This document shows, one piece after another, positions 22,070 through 30,729 of a stretch of 49,123 nt of DNA. How positions within the stretch are numbered: the first letter of the stretch is position 1; each line of letters opens with the position of its first letter. Under the pieces are notes generated by a model. The model saw only the letters and a program-made list of their open reading frames with translations. It searched no databases and was not told the DNA's origin. The DNA is from an uncultured Collinsella sp. (GTDB lineage Bacteria > Actinomycetota > Coriobacteriia > Coriobacteriales > Coriobacteriaceae), in contig URLR01000007.1 in NCBI GenBank assembly GCA_900548815.1, positions 1 to 49,123 of the forward strand, given 5' to 3'. Position numbers and translations under genes: made by a program.

Positions 22070-25069
22070 ATGAGCGACATCATGAGGCCGATCCCGTTTT
22101 CGCAGCTGATGAACTGGATCATCGAGGAGCACAAGACTCAGGGCGCCGTCTTTGGCGTGCGCAAGATGGTCACGACCAACCAGGAGGGTGCGCTTCCCAT
22201 TTTTGACGAGCGTATCGAGACTCCGTTTGGCCCGGCCGCCGGTCCCAACACGCAGCTTGCCCAGAACATCGTGGCCTCTTATGTGGCCGGTTCCCGCTTC
22301 TTTGAGCTTAAGACCGTTCAGGTTATGGACGGCGAGGAGCTCTCCAAGTGCGTTAACAAGCCCTGTATCGTGGCACAGGACGAGTGCTACAACTGCGAGT
22401 GGTCGACCGAGCTCGAGGTTCCGCAGGCCTTTGCCGAGTACGTGAAGGCATGGTTCGCCTGCCACCTGATCGGTCGCGAGTACGGCCTGGGCAGCCCGGA
22501 CGGTTTTGTCTTTAACATGTCGGTGGGTTATGACCTGGAGGGCATCAAGAGCCCCAAGGTCGACGCCTACATCGAGGGCATGAAGGACGCCAGCGGCTCT
22601 GACGTCTGGAACGAGTGCCGCACGTGGGCGCTCGCTAACCTGGACAAGTTTGAGCATGTCGATGCCGCGTTTGTCGAGTCCATCCCGGCGCGCGTCTCCA
22701 ACTCCATTACCGAGTCCACGCTGCATGGCTGCCCGCCGGCGGAGATCGAGCGCATCGCGACCTACCTGATTACCGAGAAGGGTCTCAACACCTACATCAA
22801 GTGCAACCCCACGCTGCTGGGCTATGAGTTTGCCCGCCAGCGTCTGAACGAGCTGGGCTTTGACTACATCGTCTTTGATGACACGCACTTCCGCGAGGAC
22901 CTGCAGTGGGCCGATGCCGTGCCTATGTTCGAGCGCCTGATTGCCCTGTGCGCCGAGCGCGGCCTGGAGTTTGGCGTCAAGCTGACCAACACGTTCCCCG
23001 TCGACGTGACGAGGAACGAGCTGCCCTCCACCGAGATGTACATGTCCGGCCGTTCGCTGTTCTCGCTGACCATCGAGGCTGCCCGCCGCATTACCGAGCA
23101 GTTTGATGGCAAACTGCGCATAAGCTACTCCGGCGGTGCCACGGTCTACAACATCCGCGCCCTGTACGATGCCGGCATTTGGCCCGTCACCCTGGCGACC
23201 GACGTGCTCAAGCCCGGTGGCTACGAGCGCTTTAGCCAGATGGCCGGCGAGTTTACCGACCTGGATGGCAAGCCGTTCGCGGGCGTCTCGCTCGAGGCTG
23301 TGACCGCGATCCAGACCGACTCGCTCACCAACCCGCTCTACAAGAAGCCGCTGCGCCCGCTACCCGACCGCAAGGTTGCCGGCAAGAGCCCGCTTTCCGA
23401 CTGCTTTACCACGCCGTGCCGCACGAGCTGCCCCATCCAGCAGGATATTCTCGCCTACTTGGCGGCTGTTGACGAGGGCCGCTACGAGGACGCACTCAAC
23501 ATCATCATCGAGCGCAACGCCCTGCCGTTCATTACCGGCACTATCTGCCCGCATCCCTGCGGCCGTGCCTGCGAGCGTGCGTTCTACGAGCCCGAGGGCG
23601 CCCAGATCCGCGCCAGCAAGCTCAAGGCCGCCCGCGAGGCCATGACCGCCGTGCTGCCCAAGCTGCGCGCCCAGGCCATCGCCAACGACGGCGAGCGCAA
23701 CGTTGCCGTTATCGGCGGCGGCCCGGCCGGCCTGGCGACGGCGTTCTTCCTGACGCGCGCTGGCGTGCCCGTCACCATCTTCGAGGCCCGCGATTCGCTC
23801 GGCGGCGTGGTCCGTCACGTCATCCCCGAGTTCCGCATTGCGAGCGATGACATCTCCCACGATGCCGAGCTCTGCCTGGCCTTTGGTGCCAAGGTGCAGC
23901 TCAATGCCCGCGTGGAGTCCATTGACGAGCTCAAGGCCCAGGGCTTTACCGACGTGGTCGTGGCCACCGGCGCCTGGATGCCCGGCTCTGCGGGCCTGGG
24001 CGAGGATGCCGAGCTCGACGTGCTGGAGTTCCTCGAGGCCGCCAAGAGGGGCGAGAAGCTCGAGCTGGGCGAGGACGTCGTGGTCATTGGCGCCGGCAAC
24101 ACCGCCATGGATGCGGCTCGCGTGGCCAAGCGCCTGGCTGGCGTGAAGAACGTGCGCCTGGTGTATCGCCGCACCAAGAAGCAGATGCCCGCCGACGAGG
24201 AAGAGCTTGATCTTGCTCTTGCCGATGGTGTTGAGTTCTGCGAGCTGCTGGCCCCCAAGGCGCTTAACGGCGCCGTGCTGACCTGCGACGTCATGGAGCT
24301 TGGCGAGCCGGATGCAAGCGGCCGTCGCAGCCCCGTCGCCACGGGCGAGACCGTCGAGCTTTCCGCCACCACGGTGATCTGCGCCGTGGGCGAGGGCATC
24401 GATGCCAGCCTGTACGATGCCGCGGGCGTTGAGCACGACCGTCGCGGCCGCCTTGCCGCCACCTCCACTGGCGTCGAGGGCGTCTGGGCTGCCGGCGACT
24501 GCCGTCGCGGTCCTGCCACCGTGGTCGAGGCTATCGCCGACGCCGCCGAGGTCGCCCGTGCCATCGCCGGTGTGGACTTTAACAAGTACGCCGACTGCAA
24601 CGAGCAGGCCGGCCGCGAGGACACCTGCTACGAGCGCAAGGGGTCGCTGTGCCGCGACAAGCGCAACTGCACCAAGACCCGCTGCCTGGGCTGCGGCTCG
24701 GTGTGCGAGGTCTGCTGCGACGTGTGCCCCAACCGCGCCAACGTGGCAATTAAGGTGCCGGGCCTGGCCAAGCATCAGGTCGTCCATGTCGACGGCATGT
24801 GCAACGAGTGCGGCAACTGCGCCGTGTTCTGCCCCTACCAGGAGGGTCGTCCCTACAAGGACAAGCTCACCCTGTTCTGGAGCGAGCAGGACATGGAGAA
24901 CTCCGAGAACGAGGGCTTCCTGGCCGTGGACGAGGATCACTTTAAGGTCCGCGTCGCCGGCACGGTCCGCACCGTCTCGGTCGATGCCGTCAACACCGGC
25001 CTTCCCGAGGCCGTCCGCCTGACTATCAGGGCCGTGCGCGACAACTATTCGTACCTTCTTAAGAAATAG
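22070..25069 (+). CDS. ygfK: YgfK-type flavo-iron-sulfur oxidoreductase (putative selenate reductase subunit)
   Basis: 999 residues. Residues ~1-440 form a dihydroorotate-dehydrogenase-like barrel (SITESTLHGCPPAEIERIA). A glutamate synthase small-subunit-like part follows: cysteines in TTPCRTSCPIQQDILAYLAA and GTICPHPCGRACERAF, an FAD motif (VAVIGGGPAGLATAFFLTRA) and an NAD(P) motif (VVVIGAGNTAMDAARVAKRL). The C-terminus has ferredoxin-type clusters (CLGCGSVCEVCCDVCP, GMCNECGNCAVFCP). It is a conserved member of the purine/selenium cluster and is thought to move electrons in urate degradation. AGAGGAG decides the start at 22070; an upstream in-frame ATG would add 41 unlikely Arg-rich residues. 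It lies in an operon with the ferredoxin and xdh genes. Confidence 0.92.
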   Translation: MSDIMRPIPFSQLMNWIIEEHKTQGAVFGVRKMVTTNQEGALPIFDERIETPFGPAAGPNTQLAQNIVASYVAGSRFFELKTVQVMDGEELSKCVNKPCIVAQDECYNCEWSTELEVPQAFAEYVKAWFACHLIGREYGLGSPDGFVFNMSVGYDLEGIKSPKVDAYIEGMKDASGSDVWNECRTWALANLDKFEHVDAAFVESIPARVSNSITESTLHGCPPAEIERIATYLITEKGLNTYIKCNPTLLGYEFARQRLNELGFDYIVFDDTHFREDLQWADAVPMFERLIALCAERGLEFGVKLTNTFPVDVTRNELPSTEMYMSGRSLFSLTIEAARRITEQFDGKLRISYSGGATVYNIRALYDAGIWPVTLATDVLKPGGYERFSQMAGEFTDLDGKPFAGVSLEAVTAIQTDSLTNPLYKKPLRPLPDRKVAGKSPLSDCFTTPCRTSCPIQQDILAYLAAVDEGRYEDALNIIIERNALPFITGTICPHPCGRACERAFYEPEGAQIRASKLKAAREAMTAVLPKLRAQAIANDGERNVAVIGGGPAGLATAFFLTRAGVPVTIFEARDSLGGVVRHVIPEFRIASDDISHDAELCLAFGAKVQLNARVESIDELKAQGFTDVVVATGAWMPGSAGLGEDAELDVLEFLEAAKRGEKLELGEDVVVIGAGNTAMDAARVAKRLAGVKNVRLVYRRTKKQMPADEEELDLALADGVEFCELLAPKALNGAVLTCDVMELGEPDASGRRSPVATGETVELSATTVICAVGEGIDASLYDAAGVEHDRRGRLAATSTGVEGVWAAGDCRRGPATVVEAIADAAEVARAIAGVDFNKYADCNEQAGREDTCYERKGSLCRDKRNCTKTRCLGCGSVCEVCCDVCPNRANVAIKVPGLAKHQVVHVDGMCNECGNCAVFCPYQEGRPYKDKLTLFWSEQDMENSENEGFLAVDEDHFKVRVAGTVRTVSVDAVNTGLPEAVRLTIRAVRDNYSYLLKK

Positions 25070-25080
25070 GCGAGTCTCTT

Positions 25081-25560
25081 ATGGCCAAATCCATTCAACA
25101 TAACGTGGCCTACGTTGCCTGCGGAAGTGGTTGTGCCTCCGCAGGCGGCGACGCCCGCTGCAGCGAAGGCTGCATTGGCTGTGGCGCCTGCGTCACGGCC
25201 TGCCCCCACGGCGCCATTGCGCTGGTCGATGGCATCGCCCGCGTGGACCGTTCCAAGTGCACGGGCTGCGGCCTGTGCGGCATGGCGTGCCCGCAGCGCG
25301 TGATTGCCTTCGTTCCCGGCTACCAGAACATTCTGGTGCGTTGCAACAACACCGACAAAGGTGCCATTGCGCGCAAGATCTGCGACACGAGCTGCATCGG
25401 TTGCGGCATGTGCGCCAAAAAGTGCCCCGCCGGCGCTATCCGCATCGAGGACAACTGCGCCCATATCGACGGCGCGGACTGCCTGTCGTGCGGCATGTGC
25501 GCCGTCGTCTGCCCGCATGGCGCCATCCACGACCGCACCGGCATCGCCGCTGGCGTGTAG
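25081..25560 (+). CDS. Four-cluster [4Fe-4S] ferredoxin-like protein
   Basis: 159 residues. Four CxxCxxCxxxCP motifs are visible (CIGCGACVTACP, CTGCGLCGMACP, CIGCGMCAKKCP, CLSCGMCAVVCP), each followed by a GAI or VIAF-type strand, so it should hold four [4Fe-4S] clusters. This resembles the C-terminal part of RnfB and polyferredoxins. It sits 11 bp after ygfK and 12 bp before xdh, so it is the probable electron carrier between the dehydrogenase and YgfK. Confidence 0.9.
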   Translation: MAKSIQHNVAYVACGSGCASAGGDARCSEGCIGCGACVTACPHGAIALVDGIARVDRSKCTGCGLCGMACPQRVIAFVPGYQNILVRCNNTDKGAIARKICDTSCIGCGMCAKKCPAGAIRIEDNCAHIDGADCLSCGMCAVVCPHGAIHDRTGIAAGV

Positions 25561-25572
25561 AAGGGAATCACC

Positions 25573-28350
25573 ATGGCACAGGAATTCACTTTTACCGTTA
25601 ACGGCGTCGAGCGCACGACGACCCAAAACAAACCGCTGCTGCGTTATCTGCGCGACGACCTACACATTCACTCCGCCAAGGACGGCTGCTCCGAGGGCGC
25701 GTGCGGCACCTGCACCATCCACGTGGACGGTGCGGCCGTCAAGGCGTGCGTGCTGACCACCGCTCTTGCCGCCGGGCGCAGCATCGTGACCGTCGAGGGC
25801 CTGCCCGAGGACGTGCGCGAGGCCTTTGTGTACGCCTTTGGCGCCGTGGGCGCCGTGCAGTGCGGCTTTTGCATCCCCGGCATGGTCATGGCGGGTGCAG
25901 CGCTCATCGCCGAGGATCCCGAGCCTACCGAGGAGCAGATCAAGTACGCCATCCGCGGCAATGTTTGCCGCTGCACCGGCTACAAAAAGATTATCGAGGG
26001 CATTGCGCTGGCCGCTGCGGTGCTCCGCGGCGAAAAGCAGATCGACGAGGATCTGGAGCGCGGCGACGACTACGGCGTGGGCAAGCGCGCCTTCCGTATT
26101 GACGTGCGCAAGAAGGTGCTCGGCGAGGGCAAGTATCCCGACGACATCGACGAGATCGACCAGCCGGGCCTGACCTACGCCAGCGCCGTGCGCTCCAAGT
26201 ATCCGCGTGCCCGCGTGCTCTCCATCGATACTTCCAAGGCCGAGGCCCTACCCGGTGTGGTTGGCATCCTGCGCGCCGAGGACGTGCCGGTCAACCAGGT
26301 CGGCCACCTTATCCAGGACTGGGACGTCATGATCGCCCAGGGCGACATCACCCGCTGCGTGGGCGATGCCATCGTGCTGGTGGTTGCCGAGGACGAGGCG
26401 ACGCTCGAGAAGGCCAAGAAGCTCGTAAAGATTGATTACGAGCCGCTGGAGCCCGTGCGCAACATCGCCGAGGCCAGGTCTGCCGACGCCCCGCGCCTGC
26501 ACGACAGCTTCTTTGCCTTTGGCAACACGGTGGAGCTCAAGGACAACGTGTGCCAGAGCCGTCACGTGACGCGCGGTGACGCCGCCAAGGCGCTGGCAGA
26601 GAGCGCGTTTACCGTGACGCAGCGCTTTACCACGCCCTTTACCGAGCATGCCTTCTTGGAGCCCGAGTGCGCCGTTGCCTTCCCGTACAAGAATGGCGTC
26701 AAGGTGCAGTCGACCGACCAGGGCGCCTACGACACGCGCAAAGAGTGCGCTCACATGTTTGGCTGGGATAGCGAGCCCGAGCGCGTGGTCGTCGAGACCA
26801 TGCTCGTGGGTGGCGGCTTTGGCGGCAAGGAGGACGTGTCCATCCAGCACTTGGCCGCGCTCGCCGCATATAAGTTCCAGCGTCCTGTGAAGTGTAAGCT
26901 CACGCGTGCCGAGTCGCTCGCTTTCCATCCCAAGCGTCACGCCATGGACGGCACCTTTACACTGGGCTGCGACGCCGAGGGTAACTTTACCGGCCTGGAT
27001 TGCGAGATCAACTTTGATACCGGCGCCTACGCGTCGCTGTGCGGCCCGGTGCTCGAGCGCGCCTGTACGCATGCCGTCGGCCCCTACAAGTACCAGAACA
27101 CCGACATTCGCGGCTTTGGCTACTACACCAACAACCCGCCCGCCGGTGCGTACCGCGGCTTTGGCGTTTGCCAGTCCGAGTTTGCGCTCGAGAGCCTGAT
27201 CGACCTGCTGGCCGAGAAGGTCGGCCTGGATCCGTGGGAGATCCGCTACCGTAACGCCATCGAGCCGGGCGAGGTTTTGCCCAACGGCCAGATTGCCGAT
27301 TGCTCCACGGCACTGAAGGAGACGCTGCTCGAGGTCAAGGATGCCTACTACGCGCATCCCGGACACGCCGGTATCGCCTGCGCCATGAAGAACGCCGGCG
27401 TGGGCGTGGGCCTGCCCGATGCCGGCCGCTGCAAGATCCGCGTCGAGGATGGCCGCGCCGTGGTCTACGCCGCCACGTCCGACATCGGCCAGGGCTGCAA
27501 CACGGTCTTTTTGCAGGACGTTGCCGAGGCCTGCGGTCTGCCGCTGAGCTGCATTGCCAATGGCGAGTGCTCCACCGAGAACGCTCCCGACTCCGGCACC
27601 ACGTCTGGCTCGCGTCAGACGGTCGTGACCGGCGAGGCCGTGCGCGGTGCCGCCTTCCTGCTGCGCGATGCCATGCTTGACATCGAGGCCGGCAAGCCCG
27701 CACCCGATACTCCCGTGAGCGCGCATGGCGACGGCGTCAAGATTGAGTACGACGACGGTCGCGCCTATCAGCTGCGCACGCAGGAGCTCGTCGCCGGCCA
27801 GGGTATGCATCCTCAGGATCCCGCGGCTGCCATCAAGGCGCTCGAGGGATGCGAGTTTGGCTACGTGTACCTGGAGCCGACCGACAAGCTGGGCGCCGAC
27901 GTTCCCAACCCCAAGAGCCACATCTGCTACGGGTTTGCCACGCATGTGGTCATTCTGGATGATGACGGCCGCGTGAGCGAGGTCTATGCCGCGCACGATT
28001 CCGGCAAGGTGGTCAACCCCATCTCCATCCAGGGTCAGATCGAAGGCGGCGTGCTCATGGGTATGGGCTATGCGCTTACCGAGGACTGGCCGCTCAAGGA
28101 CTGCGTACCCCAGGCAAGGTACGGTACGCTCGGGCTGTTCCGTGCGCCCGAGATTCCGAATATCCACGCCATCTACGTGGAGAAGGACGAGCTGTTGCCC
28201 GTGGCATACGGCGGCAAGGGCATCGGCGAGATCGCAACGATCCCCACGGCGCCCGCCGTGCAGAACGCCTACCGCGCGTTTGACGGCAAACTACGTCCAG
28301 ATCTGCCCATGGTGGATACGCCCTACAGCCGCGCCCGTCGCCGCGGGTAG
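25573..28350 (+). CDS. xdhD: Selenium-dependent xanthine dehydrogenase-like molybdenum hydroxylase (XdhD type)
   Basis: 925 residues, a fusion of an iron-sulfur subunit and a molybdopterin subunit. Residues ~1-160 hold two [2Fe-2S] sites (CSEGACGTCTIHVDG; CGFCIPGMVM with CRCTGYKK). The remainder is the molybdenum domain with GGGFGGKED, AGAYRGFGVCQSEFALESL and the catalytic glutamate in GGKGIGEIATIP. No FAD domain is present, so electrons must leave through a partner, probably the ferredoxin and YgfK just upstream. Family knowledge (Se-dependent molybdenum hydroxylases) and the yqeB, yqeC and mocA-like genes in the window point to a selenium-containing Mo cofactor. The substrate is likely xanthine or another purine. 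Confidence 0.92.
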   Translation: MAQEFTFTVNGVERTTTQNKPLLRYLRDDLHIHSAKDGCSEGACGTCTIHVDGAAVKACVLTTALAAGRSIVTVEGLPEDVREAFVYAFGAVGAVQCGFCIPGMVMAGAALIAEDPEPTEEQIKYAIRGNVCRCTGYKKIIEGIALAAAVLRGEKQIDEDLERGDDYGVGKRAFRIDVRKKVLGEGKYPDDIDEIDQPGLTYASAVRSKYPRARVLSIDTSKAEALPGVVGILRAEDVPVNQVGHLIQDWDVMIAQGDITRCVGDAIVLVVAEDEATLEKAKKLVKIDYEPLEPVRNIAEARSADAPRLHDSFFAFGNTVELKDNVCQSRHVTRGDAAKALAESAFTVTQRFTTPFTEHAFLEPECAVAFPYKNGVKVQSTDQGAYDTRKECAHMFGWDSEPERVVVETMLVGGGFGGKEDVSIQHLAALAAYKFQRPVKCKLTRAESLAFHPKRHAMDGTFTLGCDAEGNFTGLDCEINFDTGAYASLCGPVLERACTHAVGPYKYQNTDIRGFGYYTNNPPAGAYRGFGVCQSEFALESLIDLLAEKVGLDPWEIRYRNAIEPGEVLPNGQIADCSTALKETLLEVKDAYYAHPGHAGIACAMKNAGVGVGLPDAGRCKIRVEDGRAVVYAATSDIGQGCNTVFLQDVAEACGLPLSCIANGECSTENAPDSGTTSGSRQTVVTGEAVRGAAFLLRDAMLDIEAGKPAPDTPVSAHGDGVKIEYDDGRAYQLRTQELVAGQGMHPQDPAAAIKALEGCEFGYVYLEPTDKLGADVPNPKSHICYGFATHVVILDDDGRVSEVYAAHDSGKVVNPISIQGQIEGGVLMGMGYALTEDWPLKDCVPQARYGTLGLFRAPEIPNIHAIYVEKDELLPVAYGGKGIGEIATIPTAPAVQNAYRAFDGKLRPDLPMVDTPYSRARRRG

Positions 28351-28418
28351 GGTAGGGTGCGGACAGCATTGCTGACGGGCTGTTCGCGCTCAACACCAAC
28401 TGCATATGCTGCGCCTTT

Positions 28419-28454
28419 GGCCCCAGCTCCATCGCGAGCCGGGGCCTTTTGTTT
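28419..28454 (+). terminator. Terminator after the xdhD operon
   Basis: GGCCCC-agc pairs with gc-cGGGGCC around a loop, followed by TTTTGTTTGG. Confidence 0.8.
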
Positions 28455-28471
28455 GGAGCGCCTCCGCATGC

Positions 28472-28919
28472 GGAAGCTGCGTCCCAGATTTCGGCTCCAG
28501 AATGGGACGTGCTTTCCCTTTGGAGCCCTCGGCGGAAATTACATCCCAGAATTGGCACTCAGAACGGGATGTGCTTTCCTTTTTGGGCCCTCGGCGGAAA
28601 CTACGTCCCGGAATCCAGTCCCGGAGTGGGATGCGCTTTCCGGATCGGCCCTCAACCGGAAGCTGTGTCCCGGAATCATGCCCCAGAATGGGATGCGTTT
28701 TCCGCTGGCCGGCCGTTTGGAAAGTGCATCCCAGTTTGAGCGTTTATTCCGGGATGCGGTTTCCGCTGAAGGACTCAACCGGAAAGCACGACCCGTTCCG
28801 AGGCCTGATTCCGGGACACGCTTTCCGCTAGGCATACCATCTGGAAAGCGCATCCCGTTTTGAGCGCTCAATCTGGGACACGGTTTCCGCGGGTGCTGCC
28901 AACCGGAAAGTGTGTCCCA
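28472..28919. repeat. Array of 15 alternating inverted 15-mers at 31-bp spacing (array 1)
   Basis: Boxes of the form GGAARNTRYRTCCCR alternate with the inverse form YGGGAYRYGCTTTCC. Starts: 28472, 28503, 28534, 28565, 28596, 28627, 28658, 28689, 28719, 28750, 28781, 28812, 28843, 28874, 28905. The spacing is 31 bp throughout except one 30. GGAA and CCC ends are nearly invariant while the centre varies. The 16-bp gaps also show two alternating consensus forms (GAATT..CCAGAA and GGATCGGCCCTCAA), so the unit is a 62-bp tandem repeat. All three forward frames stay open over about 100 codons or more because the unit lacks stop codons; I do not regard these as genes. Confidence 0.9.
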
Positions 28920-28954
28920 GTTTGGTGGACAGGCGGGCATAAACTTAGCAGCCC

Positions 28955-29953
28955 CTACAGCTCAATATCGTTGAGCCATGTCGGCAGCGCGGTCTGCCGG
29001 ATGCCTGCCGTCTGCAGCTTTTTGGCGAGCATTCCTGCCGAGCGGACCTCGCTGATGGTAAAGCGCAGCAGAGGGTGACCGTAGAGCGATAGGTGCGCCT
29101 CGCGCTGTCGTTCGGCAACGAGCGCCTCGGCGGTGGTGCGTCCGGCCAGCATGGTCTGGGCGGTATATTTGATGAGCCCGTCGAGCTCGCCCAGCGTGAG
29201 TTCCCGCGCCTGGCGCTCCCAGGCAAAGTCCGTTCGTATGGGCTTGGCCGAATCGAAGGGGTCCGTCAGCTCGTATTGAAGCCAGTCGGGCGCAAAGCCC
29301 GTCTCGATCATGACGGCTCGGGTGACCGATTCCCCGCCGCTCTCGGCGCGGGCGTCGGCATATCGAAGTGTCGTGAGGGCGGTGCGAATCGTGCGACCAT
29401 TGCGGGCAGTCGCTCGTTGCTCAACGGCCTCCATCAGCTGTTCCGGCGCAAGGCCGAGCTTTGAGATCGCCGAATCGGCAATGGGCATGCCGTCGGCAAA
29501 ACCAGTTTGCAGCAGGCAATCTGTGGCCGTTTGGATGGGCGGCGTTACCGATATGCCGGCTCTGCGTATTGCTCCGGCCGGCTCAATCTGGTGTCGCTGA
29601 TTATGTGCGCCCGGACGAGCCGACGGCTTTGTCGAGCTGCAGGCATGCACGACATTCAGGTGTCGCCACGAGACCTCGAGCCCCAGCAGGCAGGCAGCCG
29701 AAAACGCGCAGAACGTCCAATCGGGGTGGATGATCGCAAGGGCGCGAATAATCTCGCAATGACGCTGCGCCCGGTTGAGCTCATCCCAGCGTATTTTGCG
29801 CGCGAACAATCCCGGCATGGGGGAGACGACCATGTCGCCGATGCGCCGAAGGAGCGCTTTTCGGATCTCCGCGCTCGGGGGAATCAGACAGCGCCCCTCT
29901 TGTTCGGCTTGAGTGAGCAGTTGGTCGATGAGCTGGTCATTACAATGGGTCAT
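28955..29953 (-). CDS. AbiEi/DUF559-like protein with Vsr-type nuclease-like C-terminus
   Basis: 332 residues. The N-terminus looks like a winged-helix and AbiEi-type region (GLFARKIRWDELNRAQRHCE, FCAFSAACLLGLEV). The C-terminal part has the order of motifs seen in Vsr/DUF559 proteins: ESVTRAVMIETG, then IRTDFAWERQ, then LGELDGLIKYT, so the likely acidic residues and the DG..KY patch are present. This suggests a nuclease-like fold, though activity is unproven. AAAGGAGG lies upstream of ATG 29953. It is bracketed on both sides by 31-bp arrays (28472-28919 and 30250-30604), which is notable. Defence or DNA-processing is an inference. Confidence 0.7.
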   Translation of the reverse strand: MTHCNDQLIDQLLTQAEQEGRCLIPPSAEIRKALLRRIGDMVVSPMPGLFARKIRWDELNRAQRHCEIIRALAIIHPDWTFCAFSAACLLGLEVSWRHLNVVHACSSTKPSARPGAHNQRHQIEPAGAIRRAGISVTPPIQTATDCLLQTGFADGMPIADSAISKLGLAPEQLMEAVEQRATARNGRTIRTALTTLRYADARAESGGESVTRAVMIETGFAPDWLQYELTDPFDSAKPIRTDFAWERQARELTLGELDGLIKYTAQTMLAGRTTAEALVAERQREAHLSLYGHPLLRFTISEVRSAGMLAKKLQTAGIRQTALPTWLNDIEL

Positions 29954-30249
29954 GAGCTACCGCCTCCTTTTGGGTAGCAAAAACGTATCAGCTGGAACTT
30001 GCCGCTCAGCTGACCAAAAGCTGACCAAAATCTAACCATGCAGGTAGATGACCTGCTTTTGGCGACATATTTCTTGTTTGAATCGGTGGGCGGTAATCGG
30101 CGACCGTGAACGGTAGCTGGATATGAAGTCTTGGTAAGTTTCGGGACGTGTACTTTTTGAAAAAGAGCATTCTATCTGCTGTTTTGTGTTTCTGGATCGC
30201 ATATTTGAAGGCATGTGATAAGGGCGGAGGATCGTCGTCTTGTACCTGA

Positions 30250-30635
30250 GGAAACCGTGACCCGGAATTGCCGCTCGGAACGGGACGCGCTTTCCGGAAC
30301 AGCCCTCAAGCGGAAACTGTGTCCCAGATTTCGGCCCCAGAGTGGGATACCGTTTCCGGATCGGGCCTCAAGCGGAAATTGCATCTCGGAACGAGCCCTC
30401 AGAGCGGGATGAACTTTCCCAACGGGGCCGCATGCGGAAGCTGTGTCCCGGAATGAGCGCTCGGAATGGGATGCATTTTCCGGTAGAAGCTTCAGCGGAA
30501 AGTGCATCCCAGAATTCAGGCTCAGAACGGGACACGCTTTCCGGATGGCATGTTTGGCGGAAACTACGGCCCAGTTTTTGGCTCCAGAACGGGATACATT
30601 TTCCGGAACGGTCCACGTGCGGCGGTGTATCGCCC
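30250..30635. repeat. Array of 12-13 alternating inverted 15-mers at 31-bp spacing (array 2)
   Basis: Same family as array 1. Starts: 30250, 30281, 30312, 30343, 30374, 30405, 30436, 30467, 30497, 30528, 30559, 30590, with a decayed thirteenth at 30621. The spacing is 31 bp with one 30. The gaps again carry the two alternating consensus forms. It lies between the upstream side of the DUF559-like gene and the DUF234-type ATPase. The preceding 29954-30249 holds only the DUF559-like gene's ribosome site and short CTGACCAAAA direct repeats near 30015. Confidence 0.9.
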
Positions 30636-30660
30636 CTTTTCGTGCGCCGCTTGTCGAATT

Positions 30661-30712
30661 ACGTTATAGCTAGCTATATTATAGGAAGGTATAATATGGC
30701 TAGCTATAACGT
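30661..30712. promoter_or_regulatory. 52-bp AT-rich dyad overlapping the ATPase promoter
   Basis: ACGTTATAGCTAGC at 30661-30674 is the exact inverse of 30699-30712, and the inner TATATTATA/TATAATATG continues the pairing with one mismatch around a GGAAGG centre. TTGTCG (30651) and TATATT (30675) give an 18-bp-spaced promoter overlapping the left arm. An autoregulatory operator is likely. Confidence 0.55.
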
Positions 30713-30729
30713 GAAGGAAGGATGGCCCT

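Noticed and set aside
28357..28940. Several long open frames (up to 168 codons) on both strands through array 1, and similar ones through array 2
   Set aside because: The repeat unit has no stop codons, so all three forward frames are open at once. None has a ribosome site or family match, and the peptides simply repeat.
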